This document shows, one piece after another, positions 1-7,493 of a stretch of 34,650 bases of DNA (the stretch's first letter is position 1; every line of letters starts with the position of its first letter). Source of the DNA: Solirubrobacteraceae bacterium. GTDB taxonomy: Bacteria > Actinomycetota > Thermoleophilia > Solirubrobacterales > Solirubrobacteraceae. The notes beneath the pieces were generated by a model. It made no database searches. It was not told the DNA's origin and saw only the letters and a list, made by a program, of their open reading frames with translations. The position numbers and the translations under genes are program-made. The DNA lies in assembly GCA_017882465.1 (NCBI GenBank), contig JADGPN010000012.1, forward strand, positions 1-34,650, read 5' to 3'.

Positions 1-692
1 CGCGGCGGCCCGCCCGGACGCGCGGCGCCGCCCCCGGGGCGGCCGGCCGTCGATGCGCCAGGACGGATCTGGACAGGAGGGCGCTTCGGCACGGGTGCCG
101 AGACCGGCGCCGCCGCCGGTTGCGGCAGAACCGCGGCGTGCTCGGTTCCGTTGGCGCCCGGGGCGGCCTGAGGCGGCGTCGCGACCGGCACAGCGGCCGG
201 CACGTGCTCAACCGGCGCAGCGACCCGGGACTGGGTGGAGATCAGCTTCGTGGCGGCGTTCAGCGGAGGAGCGCCGACTCCGGCCGGAGCGCTGGGCGCC
301 ATGGCCGCGAGCTGCCCGTGGTGGGAGGCCGAGATCTCGCCAACGCCCAGCGCTGCCACCGCCGCAGCCGAGATCGGTGCCGGGACACCCGCGGCGGAGC
401 CGGAGCCTGCCGCCGCGATCGGATTCGCCGCCTGACGAACACTGGCCACCGGTGCCGCCGGGCTCGGAGCGGGTGCCGGCCCTGCCTGCGTGAGCTGGGC
501 GACGCGCCGCTCGAGCTCCATGATGCGGGTCGCCGCTTCCTTGGCATGCTCGCGCAGCGAGGCCGTCTCCCGTGCCTGGGCGAAATACAGCAGCACGAGG
601 ATGGCCAGCCCGATGATCGAGGCGAAGCCGGCATCGGCGCCCACGGAATTGATGAAGTTGTGGACCGAGAAGGCGTTTTCGGTAAAGCCCAT
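1..692 (-). CDS. Single-pass membrane protein with Ala/Pro-rich tail, 3' end beyond left edge
   Basis: An open frame begins at ATG (692-690) and runs off the left edge with no stop, so only about 230 N-terminal residues are seen. After a short polar N-terminus (MGFTENAFSVHNFINSVG) comes one hydrophobic segment at about residues 20-37 (FASIIGLAILVLLYFAQA). A charged heptad-like stretch follows at about 38-65 (ETASLREHAKEAATRIMELE) and could form a short coiled coil. The rest is a low-complexity Ala/Pro/Val linker. The start lies 15 bp after the capD stop, so it is probably the last visible member of the glycan operon. I do not recognise the protein. Envelope proteins with a C-terminal LytR_C domain can have this layout, but the C-terminus that would decide is missing. 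Codon use matches the neighbours. Confidence 0.75.
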   Translation of the reverse strand, partial: MGFTENAFSVHNFINSVGADAGFASIIGLAILVLLYFAQARETASLREHAKEAATRIMELERRVAQLTQAGPAPAPSPAAPVASVRQAANPIAAAGSGSAAGVPAPISAAAVAALGVGEISASHHGQLAAMAPSAPAGVGAPPLNAATKLISTQSRVAAPVEHVPAAVPVATPPQAAPGANGTEHAAVLPQPAAAPVSAPVPKRPPVQIRPGASTAGRPGGGAARPGGPP

Positions 693-707
693 GTCTGCGC
701 TCGCAGT

Positions 708-2768
708 CTACGTTGCCATCCGGGCGGCTTGCGCCGGGGGCGCGCCGGCCCTGAGTTTGGACAATTTCGACACCTCTTCGGCGAGTGCGGCCGCATCCCC
801 TTCGAGCACCAGCAGGTTGATCTCGCCGAACGTCTTCTCCACCCATGGCGGGTCGAGTCGCTCGCGCTCGGCGCGGACGATCTTCTGCGCCGGAGTCGGC
901 TGCGGACGCTCGTAGGGATTGAACAGATCCTCATGGAGCTTCTCTCCGGCCCGCGCGCCGATGACCTCGATCACGATGTCGCGCTGCGGCTCGAGCCCCG
1001 AGAGGCTGATCATCGCCTTCGCGAGATCGATGATCATCACCGGCTCCCCCATCTCGAGCACGAACACCTCGCCGCTGCCCTCGCTCAGCGAACCGGCGCG
1101 GATGATCAGCTGCACCGCCTCGGGGATGGTCATGAAGTAGCGGCTCATGCGCGGATCGGTGATCGTGACCGGGCCGCCGGTGGCGATCTGACGGCGGAAG
1201 ATCGGCACCACCGAGCCCGACGAGCCCAGGACGTTGCCGAAGCGCACGGTCGAGTACGTGGTGCTCGGATGACGCGCGGCGGCTGCTTCGACCGCCCACT
1301 CCGCCAGCGCCTTGGAAGCGCCCATCACCGTCGCGGGCTTGACCGCCTTGTCGGTCGATACGAGCACGAAGGTGGCAACTCCGAGCTCACCGGCGATCCT
1401 GGCCACGAGCCTCGTGGCCAGCGCGTTGTTGCGCACGGCCTCGACCGGATTGAGCTCCATCATCGACACGTGCTTATAGGCGGCGGCGTGGAACACGGCC
1501 GCGGGCCGATGCTCGGAGAAGACCTCCCGCATCCGCTCCTCCTCCTTGCAGTCGGCGAGGACGGGCACGGCGGTGCGAACGTGACGCTCCTGCTCGAGCT
1601 CACGGAGAATCTCGAACAGGTTGTCCTCGGCGTGATCCACCAGCACGAGGCGCCGCGGTCCCACTCGCGCGATCTGCCGGCAGAGCTCGGCGCCGATCGA
1701 GCCTCCGGCGCCCGTCACCAGCACGACCTGGCCGCTCAGATAGGCCCCGACCCGCTCGAGCTCCATCAGCACGGGCTCGCGGCCGAGCACATCCTCCACC
1801 TGCACCTCGCGGAGCTGGCGCGTGACCTGCAGCTGACCCGACCCGTCCTGCAGCAGCTCGAACACCGTCGGGGTGGTGCGGACCGGGATCCCGCGCGCGC
1901 GGCACGCGGCCACGACCCGGGCGCGGACCGTTCCGGGCGCCGACGGGATCGCGATGATGACCTCGTCGGGCTCGACCTCATCGAGCACGCGCGAGAGCTG
2001 CTCGGCGCCGGTGGTGCCGAGCACCTTGAGCCCGTGCTCGTCCTTGATCCCCTGTTTGCGCGGATCATCGTCGATGAAGCCGACCGGGCGCAGCCGCAGC
2101 TGCGGGTTGCGGGCGAGCTCGCGGACGACCAGCCGGCCGCCCTGTCCGCCGCCGACGATCAGGACATCGCGCGCGTCGCGGGCGGCGCGGAAGTTGCGCA
2201 CTCGGCCCTCGACGACGAGGTGAACGAGGAACCTGGCGCCGATCAGCAGCGCCAGCGCCAGCAGCAGGAACAGCGCGATCACGCTTGCCGGCAGCGTCAC
2301 CGGGGCCGATACCGTGCTCACCTCGCTGTGGCGGAACTCGACGCTGGGTGGAGTCTGCACGGGATGCAGCAGCGCGATCGCTCCCACAATCACCAACGTC
2401 GCCACCACGGCGCCCTTGACCACGCCTTCGTAGTCGCGCTGGCCGACGAAGTTCCACAGTCGCTGGTAGAGCCCGAAGCCGGCCAGGACGATCAGCACCA
2501 CGGGCACGACCCACGGGATCGTGGCTTCGAACAACTCCTCGTACTGGGTCGGGACCGTGAAGTTGTCGAACCTCAGCCGGAAGGCGAGGAAATATGCGAG
2601 CGCGACCAGCATGCCGTCCACCACGATCTGGGGCAGGGAGTGGCGGTGAACGGGGAAGGCCGCGGATCTGATCCGCCGGCGCACGACCGGGATTCTAGGT
2701 GCTCCGGGAGACTGGTTCTGTTTGGGGTATGTGAGCGTCGTCCCCGGGCGATCCGCCCTGGCCGTCAC
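708..2768 (-). CDS. Membrane-bound nucleotide-sugar 4,6-dehydratase (CapD/WbpM/PglF family)
   Basis: This 686-residue protein is a full-length long-form polysaccharide biosynthesis protein. Four hydrophobic segments (about 45-65, 86-102, 118-136, 160-180) are followed by a CoA-binding-like Rossmann domain (GGGQGG, 206-211) and a second NAD-binding extended-SDR domain (TGAGGSIG, 352-359; HAAAYKHVSMMELNP, about 427-441; STDKAVKP, 471-478). The catalytic position usually held by Tyr in SDR enzymes is Met482 with Lys486 (MGASK), the Ser-Met-Lys arrangement known for long WbpM-type enzymes. The family converts UDP-GlcNAc or a related sugar nucleotide to the 4-keto-6-deoxy sugar at the inner membrane. 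The start is GTG, in a 4-bp GTGA overlap with the upstream DUF354 gene, which implies coupling. With the aminotransferase two genes upstream it would make a 4-amino-4,6-dideoxy sugar. The exact substrate is not readable from sequence. Confidence 0.93.
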   Translation of the reverse strand: MTARADRPGTTLTYPKQNQSPGAPRIPVVRRRIRSAAFPVHRHSLPQIVVDGMLVALAYFLAFRLRFDNFTVPTQYEELFEATIPWVVPVVLIVLAGFGLYQRLWNFVGQRDYEGVVKGAVVATLVIVGAIALLHPVQTPPSVEFRHSEVSTVSAPVTLPASVIALFLLLALALLIGARFLVHLVVEGRVRNFRAARDARDVLIVGGGQGGRLVVRELARNPQLRLRPVGFIDDDPRKQGIKDEHGLKVLGTTGAEQLSRVLDEVEPDEVIIAIPSAPGTVRARVVAACRARGIPVRTTPTVFELLQDGSGQLQVTRQLREVQVEDVLGREPVLMELERVGAYLSGQVVLVTGAGGSIGAELCRQIARVGPRRLVLVDHAEDNLFEILRELEQERHVRTAVPVLADCKEEERMREVFSEHRPAAVFHAAAYKHVSMMELNPVEAVRNNALATRLVARIAGELGVATFVLVSTDKAVKPATVMGASKALAEWAVEAAAARHPSTTYSTVRFGNVLGSSGSVVPIFRRQIATGGPVTITDPRMSRYFMTIPEAVQLIIRAGSLSEGSGEVFVLEMGEPVMIIDLAKAMISLSGLEPQRDIVIEVIGARAGEKLHEDLFNPYERPQPTPAQKIVRAERERLDPPWVEKTFGEINLLVLEGDAAALAEEVSKLSKLRAGAPPAQAARMAT

Positions 2769-3766
2769 AGGCCGCCGGCCGGGCCGGCCAGCAGATCGGC
2801 CAGGAAGGCCGGGTCGCGCCGGATCCTCGGCGGGCCTTCTGAGGGAACCCGTTTGGCCAGGACCACCTGTCCGGCGCTGTGCAGGCGCAGCAGCCTCCCG
2901 TCGGCGATCAGGCGCTCGTCGACGGCGCCGAGGCGTCCCTCGAACACGGTGAACACCGGCGTCCCGAGCGCGACCGCTTCGCGGTTCATCGTGCCTCCGG
3001 CCGAGACGACGAGGTCGGCGTGGGCGATCAGCGACTGGGCGTCGATCGCCCCGGCAGGGACGATGAATCCCCTGCCGGCGGTCAACTGCGCGCGCTGCTG
3101 CTCCGTGCGCGGGAAGACGACCGTCTGCGTCCCCCGCAACCGGTCGAGCACCTGGGAGAAGAGATCGTTCTCGAACCGGTGATAGAGCGAGACGACGGGC
3201 GGCGTGCGGACGACCGCGATCGGCTCAGCGAGGTCCAGGCCGAGCTGGGCGAGGATGCCCTCGTCGGGCTCGAAGTCGGCCAGGTAGTACTCCTCCTTGA
3301 GACCCGGGTAGGAGTGGATCTTCCGGCGCGCGCCGTACCGGGCCAGGCGCTCGGGCGGGATCGCGTCGGGGACCACCACCGCCTGGGCCAGGCGGCAGTT
3401 GACGTTGTGCTGCACGGTCGCCCACTCGTAGTCGAACGTCGTCGAGCAGGGGATGCGCAGCAGCGCCGCGGCCACCGTGATGTCATTGGACCCGTGGCCG
3501 ATGGCGAGGTCGAAGCGCCGCGGCCGCGCCCACCGGGTCAGCGCCACCGAGCGGTCGGCCAGGCCCCTCGCCTTGGCCGCCAGCCCGCCGCCGCGGTGAC
3601 GTCCGATGGTCGTGTGCGCGATCCCGAAGCGCTCGCACAGACCCAGTGTCTGAGCAAAGTCGCGCGCGGTGACCTCGACCTCGTGCCCATGCCCGCGGAG
3701 CTTGTCGATCACCGGCCGCAGCACGAGCACGTGCGGCGAGTTCGTGAAGTCGACCCAGACCTTCAC
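2765..3766 (-). CDS. DUF354 family protein, glycosyltransferase-like (GT-B fold)
   Basis: The 333-residue product starts MKVWVDFTNSPHVLVLRPVI, which is the typical N-terminus of DUF354 proteins. This family is related to MurG/UDP-GlcNAc 2-epimerase GT-B folds and occurs in archaeal and bacterial polysaccharide loci. Other family-like segments are IGHGSNDITVAAALLRIP, the central SYPGLKEEYYLADFEPDE and, near the C-terminus, LVVSAGGTMNREAVALGTP, the region where GT-B enzymes bind a nucleotide sugar. No signal peptide or membrane segment is visible, so it probably acts in the cytoplasm. The GTG start overlaps the aminotransferase stop by 4 bp (GTGA), and its own stop overlaps the capD start in the same way. 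The context suggests transfer of, or an epimerase-like step on, the amino sugar made by its neighbours; that role is inferred. Confidence 0.85.
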   Translation of the reverse strand: MKVWVDFTNSPHVLVLRPVIDKLRGHGHEVEVTARDFAQTLGLCERFGIAHTTIGRHRGGGLAAKARGLADRSVALTRWARPRRFDLAIGHGSNDITVAAALLRIPCSTTFDYEWATVQHNVNCRLAQAVVVPDAIPPERLARYGARRKIHSYPGLKEEYYLADFEPDEGILAQLGLDLAEPIAVVRTPPVVSLYHRFENDLFSQVLDRLRGTQTVVFPRTEQQRAQLTAGRGFIVPAGAIDAQSLIAHADLVVSAGGTMNREAVALGTPVFTVFEGRLGAVDERLIADGRLLRLHSAGQVVLAKRVPSEGPPRIRRDPAFLADLLAGPAGGL

Positions 3767-4857
3767 CGCTGCCCGGTGGCGGCGGCGGCGGCGGCCACGA
3801 CCTCCCGCACCTGGTCACTGCTCAGCACCGGGCTCATCGGCAGTGCGATGTTGGTCCGGGCGAGCTCATCGGTCGCGGGCAGCTCGGTCGCCCGCGCCGC
3901 AAACGAGGCCATCGCGGGCTGGCGGTGGACGGGTGTCCGGTAGTACCCCCGGGCCCGCACGCCCCGCTCCGCCAGGCCGGCCAGGACGGCGTCGGCTTCC
4001 GGGTGAGTGACCACGTACAGGTGCCACGCCGGTTCGGCATCGGCCGGAACCGCGGGCAATCCGCAATACGTGCCCAGGCCCTGCTCCGCATACCCGCAGG
4101 CGGCTGCCCGACGTCCGGCCGCCCAGCCGTCGAGCTCGACCAGGAACAGGCGCAGGACCGCAGCCTGGATCTCGTCGAGGCGCGAGTTGTAGCCGATCTC
4201 CACGAACGTGGACTTATCCCGCGAGCCGTGAAAGCGCAGGGTCCGCGCGAGCTCGGCCACGTCGTCGTCGTCGGTCGCGATCGCCCCGCCGTCGCCGAGC
4301 GCTCCCAGGTTCTTGGAGGGGTAGAACGAGAATGTGGCCGCGTCGCCCAGCGCGCCCGCCCGGCGGCCGCCGAGGCTTGCCCCCGCCGCCTGCGCCGCAT
4401 CCTCGAGCACCGGTAGCCCGAGCTCGCGCAGCTCGGGCACCGGCGCCGGGCAGCCGAACAGATCGACCGCCACGATCGCCTTGGTGCGAGAGGTGAGCAC
4501 CGCACGCACGGTGTCCGGGGTGATGTTGCGCGTGGCCGGATCGACGTCGCAGAACACGGGTGTCGCGCCTGCGGTGGCTGCCGCTTCGGCCGTCGCATAG
4601 AAGGTCAGCGACGGCACGACCACCTCGTCCCCGGGCCGGATGCCGAGCGCGCGCAGCGCGATCGTGATCGCATCGGTCCCGTTCCCGACGCCGACCACGT
4701 GACGGACGCCGAGATAGGCGGCGAACTCGTGCTCGAAGGCGGCAACTTCGGGGCCGAGAATGAAGACCCCGCGTGCCATCACCTCGGCGATGCGCGCCTC
4801 GATTGCGGCGCGGAGCGGGCGCAGCGGCGTCACGGTGTCGAACAGAGGTACGGCCAT
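3763..4857 (-). CDS. DegT/DnrJ/EryC1/StrS family sugar aminotransferase
   Basis: This 364-residue protein is a PLP-dependent fold-type I aminotransferase acting on keto sugars. The PLP lysine is Lys182 in FYPSKNLGALGDGG. Asp153 in LEDAAQA is the residue expected to contact the PLP ring nitrogen, and GNGTDAITIAL (about 58-68) forms the cofactor phosphate site. The tail TNIALPMSP is also family-like. Known members convert 4-keto (or 3-keto) deoxy nucleotide sugars to the amino sugar with glutamate as donor. Paired with the CapD-type dehydratase, production of a UDP-4-amino-4,6-dideoxyhexose is the simplest reading. It is the first gene of the minus-strand operon, starting at ATG 4857 four or so nucleotides after the predicted transcription start. 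No separate acetyltransferase is visible in the window. Confidence 0.92.
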   Translation of the reverse strand: MAVPLFDTVTPLRPLRAAIEARIAEVMARGVFILGPEVAAFEHEFAAYLGVRHVVGVGNGTDAITIALRALGIRPGDEVVVPSLTFYATAEAAATAGATPVFCDVDPATRNITPDTVRAVLTSRTKAIVAVDLFGCPAPVPELRELGLPVLEDAAQAAGASLGGRRAGALGDAATFSFYPSKNLGALGDGGAIATDDDDVAELARTLRFHGSRDKSTFVEIGYNSRLDEIQAAVLRLFLVELDGWAAGRRAAACGYAEQGLGTYCGLPAVPADAEPAWHLYVVTHPEADAVLAGLAERGVRARGYYRTPVHRQPAMASFAARATELPATDELARTNIALPMSPVLSSDQVREVVAAAAAATGQR

Positions 4858-4867
4858 CGGTCCGCGA

Positions 4868-4873
4868 ACCCTA
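4868..4873 (-). promoter_or_regulatory. -10 box (TAGGGT) for the glycan operon
   Basis: TAGGGT lies 10 nt before the ATG of the aminotransferase gene, so transcription would begin about 4 nt before the start codon. There is no ribosome binding site. No good -35 is visible. Confidence 0.45.
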
Positions 4874-4885
4874 CTGGCGTGCCGC

Positions 4886-4891
4886 TACCCT
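4886..4891 (+). promoter_or_regulatory. -10 box (TACCCT) for dedA-uppP
   Basis: TACCCT is followed by 8 nt and then GTG at 4900, which fits a leaderless mRNA starting at or next to the G of the start codon. It sits only 12 bp from the opposing -10 box of the glycan operon, so the two promoters overlap back to back. Confidence 0.45.
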
Positions 4892-4899
4892 TGACCGCC

Positions 4900-5568
4900 G
4901 TGTTGCTGCCCCTGGCCTCTGTCACCGACTCGCTGGTCACCCTGGCCACGCACATCATCCGAGATCTCGGGCTCGCCGGCGTGTTCCTGCTGACCCTGAC
5001 TTCGGCGACGATCGGGCTGCCCGGATCCGAGCCGACGATGCTGTTCGCCGGGTTCAACGTCTACGACGGCCACCTCACGCTCATCGGGATCATCGTCGCC
5101 GGCGTGATCGGGGACGTCGGCGGCGCCTGCGTCGCCTACGCGATCGGCTACTTCGGGCGGATCGAGGTGCTCGAGCGCCAGGGCAGCAAGCTGCACATGA
5201 GCAAGCGACGCCTGGACCGGGCGCACAGCTGGTTTGAGCGCTACGGCGCCCCGGTGATCTTCTTCTCCAGGCTGATCCCGGTCGTCCGAGCCGCATTCCC
5301 GTATGCCGCCGGAGTGGCCGAGATGCCATTCGCCCGCTTCTTCACCCTGTGCACCCTCGGCTCGATCGTGTGGATCACCGCCCTGGGCGTGCTGGGACGC
5401 GAGGTGGGCGGCAACTGGCAGACCTGGCGCCACCACCTGGAATACGTCGACTACCTCGGCGCTGCGATCCTGATCGGCCTGATCGTGTACCTGGTCGTCC
5501 GCCGCACGCGAGGTGGCGGTGGCGGGCCCGCCGCGGACGTGCCGCCGGCGGATGTCGTCTCCGACTAG
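4900..5568 (+). CDS. DedA family membrane protein, probable undecaprenyl-phosphate translocase
   Basis: The 222-residue product is a DedA/SNARE-associated (VTT domain) integral membrane protein. Family motifs are GLPGSEPTMLFAG (conserved acidic residue in the re-entrant loop) and FFSRLIPVVRAAFPYAAG (the conserved F-x-R-x-x-P-x-x-R...aG box). Hydrophobic segments include FVFLLTLTSATIGL-like, LIGIIVAGVIGDVGGA, and AAILIGLIVYLVV near the C-terminus. A Gly-rich linker and acidic tail end the protein. Recent work places several DedA proteins as undecaprenyl-phosphate flippases (UptA). The next gene encodes an UppP-like enzyme overlapping by 17 bp, which supports that role here. I chose GTG 4900 because a -10 box lies 8 nt upstream; GTG 4879 in the same frame would add seven residues and cannot be excluded. 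Confidence 0.88.
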   Translation: MLLPLASVTDSLVTLATHIIRDLGLAGVFLLTLTSATIGLPGSEPTMLFAGFNVYDGHLTLIGIIVAGVIGDVGGACVAYAIGYFGRIEVLERQGSKLHMSKRRLDRAHSWFERYGAPVIFFSRLIPVVRAAFPYAAGVAEMPFARFFTLCTLGSIVWITALGVLGREVGGNWQTWRHHLEYVDYLGAAILIGLIVYLVVRRTRGGGGGPAADVPPADVVSD

Positions 5569-6379
5569 CCCGGCCGGCCCACAGCTGTCGCTCGGGCACG
5601 CGCTCGCGCTGGGCGCCCTCCATGGACCTGCGGAGCTGCTGCCGATCTCCTCGTCGGGCCACATCACGCTGATTCCCTGGCTGCTCGAGTGGCGCTACTC
5701 CGAGCTCGATTCCGAGCTGCGCAAGTCCTTCGAGGTGGCACTTCACGCGGGAACGGCGGCGGCGCTGCTGATCACCCTCCGCGACGAGGTGGCCGACACC
5801 CTGGTCGGGATGAGCCTGCACCGGCTGGCCTTCATCGCCCTCTCGTTTGCGCCTCCGGCCGCGGTCGGCTACACGCTCGAGCGCCCGATCGAGCGCCGGC
5901 TCGGAACGCCGCTGACGATTGCCGCCGGGCTGATGGCCGGCTCGGTGGTGATGGCCCTCAGCGACCGCAAGCCGCAGAGCCGAACGACAGAGGAGGCGAC
6001 CCTGGCCGACGCGCTGTGGCTGGGGGCGGCGCAGGCCTGCGCGCTGATCCCCGGGGTGTCGCGCAACGGAGCGACGCTCGCTGCCGCCCGCCTGCGCCGC
6101 TTCACCCGCGCGGACGCCAACCGCCTCTCGCGCCACGTCGCGCTGCCGGTAATCGCGGGCGCGACGGTGCTCAAGACGGTGCGTCTGCGGCGCCGGGGCT
6201 TGCCACCGGGGGCAGCGCTGCCGTTCGCGGCCGGCGCGACCGCCTCGTTCGCGTCGACGCTCGGCTCGACGTGGCTGATCCGGCAGGTCGAGCGCGACCG
6301 TTCCCTGCTCCCCTATGCGCTCTACCGGGTGGCGCTCGCATCGCTGGTGCTAGCGCGGATGTCCCGATCCGGTGGTTAG
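5552..6379 (+). CDS. uppP: Undecaprenyl-diphosphatase (UppP/BacA family)
   Basis: This 275-residue polytopic protein hydrolyses undecaprenyl pyrophosphate to the monophosphate carrier on the outer face of the membrane. Motif 1 is GPAELLPISSSGH (about 25-37), matching the family ExLPISSxGH signature with Glu28. Motif 2 is PGVSRNGAT (167-175), matching PGxSRSxAT with Arg171 kept but Asn in place of the usual second Ser. His65 in LHAGT is the third conserved site. The ATG at 5552 lies inside dedA (17-bp overlap), so translation is probably coupled. Longer in-frame starts would run further into dedA and add no family sequence. Low hydrophobicity in some helices and the Asn substitution make it a somewhat divergent member, but all key catalytic positions are present. 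Confidence 0.9.
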   Translation: MSSPTSPAGPQLSLGHALALGALHGPAELLPISSSGHITLIPWLLEWRYSELDSELRKSFEVALHAGTAAALLITLRDEVADTLVGMSLHRLAFIALSFAPPAAVGYTLERPIERRLGTPLTIAAGLMAGSVVMALSDRKPQSRTTEEATLADALWLGAAQACALIPGVSRNGATLAAARLRRFTRADANRLSRHVALPVIAGATVLKTVRLRRRGLPPGAALPFAAGATASFASTLGSTWLIRQVERDRSLLPYALYRVALASLVLARMSRSGG

Positions 6380-6381
6380 GC

Positions 6382-6387
6382 GACAAT
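6382..6387 (+). promoter_or_regulatory. -10-like box (GACAAT) before purM
   Basis: GACAAT is followed by 6 nt and then GTG 6394. No Shine-Dalgarno sequence is present in the 14-nt gap after uppP, so a leaderless purM transcript is possible in addition to read-through. Confidence 0.35.
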
Positions 6388-6393
6388 GCGCCC

Positions 6394-7470
6394 GTGAGCG
6401 ACGCGTACGCAGCCGCCGGCGTGGACATGGCCCAGGCTGACCGCGGGGTCAGCGCGCTGGTCGACGTGCTGCGGACGATCGATACCGGGCGCGCGCCGCT
6501 GTCGGTCCCGCTCCCGGGCCACTACGCCAGCGTGATGCGGATCGCACCGGGACTCGGGGTGGCGCTGGCCACCGACAGCGTCGGCTCCAAGGTGATCGTG
6601 GCCGAGCAGGCCGGCCGGTTCGACACGATCGGGATCGACTGCGTGGCCATGAACGTGAACGACCTGATCTGCGTCGGCGCCGAGCCGATCGCGGTGCTCG
6701 ACTATCTCGCCGTCGAGCGGGCCGACCCCGACCTGCTGGTGGCCCTGGCCCAGGGTCTCAAGGCGGGAGCCGAGCAGGCGGGCGTGGAGATCCCCGGCGG
6801 AGAGGTGTGCCAGCTTCCCGAGGTGATCCGCGGGCATCCCTCCCCCTACGGCTTCGATCTCGTGGGCTCGGCCTTCGGAACCGTGGCGCTGGACCGAATC
6901 GTCGACGGCCGCGCCTGCCGGCCGGGCGATGCCCTGATCGGGCTCCCGTCGTCCGGAGTGCACGCCAACGGCCTCACGCTCGCCCGGCGGGCGCTGCTCG
7001 AGGACGGCGGCCTGGGGCTGGACGCGCGCCCCGCGGAGCTCGGAGGAGCGGACGTCGCCGACGCGCTGCTTGAGCCGACAGTGATCTATGTACGGGCCAT
7101 CCTGGAGCTCCTCGCCAGTGACATTCCGGTCCACGGCCTGGCGCACATCACCGGAGGCGGCATGCTCAACCTGCTGCGGATCGGGTCCGGCGTCGGGTAC
7201 GAGATCGACTGCCCGCTGCCGGTGCCCTCGGTGTTCAAGCTGATCGCCGAGCTCGGTGTCGTCGCCGCCGCGGAGATGTGGGAGGTGTTCAATATGGGCT
7301 GCGGCTTCTGCGCCACCGTGCCCTCCGATCGCGCCGCCGACGCCGTGGCGCTGCTCGGCGCCCACCATCCCGGCACCGCCCAGATCGGGCGGCTCACCAA
7401 TCGCGCCGGCACCGTGGCCATGCCCGGACTCGGGTTGGTCGGTGACTCGAGAGGGTTGCGGGCGGGGTAG
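6394..7470 (+). CDS. purM: Phosphoribosylformylglycinamidine cyclo-ligase (AIR synthetase)
   Basis: The 358-residue protein is a complete PurM, which closes the imidazole ring of FGAM to AIR with ATP in purine synthesis. Recognisable segments are YAAAGVDMAQADRGVSALV at the N-terminus, ATDSVGSKVIVAEQAGRFDT (ATP/substrate region), DCVAMNVNDLICVGAEPI (the DxVAMxxNDxxxxGAxP signature), LPSSGVHANGLTLAR, HITGGGMLNLLRI and, near the C-terminus, EVFNMGCGFCATV. Length is as usual for the family. The GTG start at 6394 is where homology begins; the frame stays open far upstream through uppP, but those residues are read antisense-like and do not belong. The gene sits 14 bp after uppP and may be read through from the dedA promoter. 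It ends 23 bp from the converging histidine kinase gene. Confidence 0.96.
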   Translation: MSDAYAAAGVDMAQADRGVSALVDVLRTIDTGRAPLSVPLPGHYASVMRIAPGLGVALATDSVGSKVIVAEQAGRFDTIGIDCVAMNVNDLICVGAEPIAVLDYLAVERADPDLLVALAQGLKAGAEQAGVEIPGGEVCQLPEVIRGHPSPYGFDLVGSAFGTVALDRIVDGRACRPGDALIGLPSSGVHANGLTLARRALLEDGGLGLDARPAELGGADVADALLEPTVIYVRAILELLASDIPVHGLAHITGGGMLNLLRIGSGVGYEIDCPLPVPSVFKLIAELGVVAAAEMWEVFNMGCGFCATVPSDRAADAVALLGAHHPGTAQIGRLTNRAGTVAMPGLGLVGDSRGLRAG

Positions 7471-7493
7471 GGCCGGCGGGCGGTCCCTTGTGA

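Noticed and set aside
120-3182. Very long open frame on the plus strand opposite the capD and DUF354 genes
   Set aside because: It is the antisense shadow of high-GC genes: rich in Arg, His, Gly and Ala, no domain, and the opposite strand has clear families.
5689-6393. Upstream extension of the purM reading frame
   Set aside because: It runs through uppP in another frame without family sequence; PurM homology starts at the GTG at 6394.
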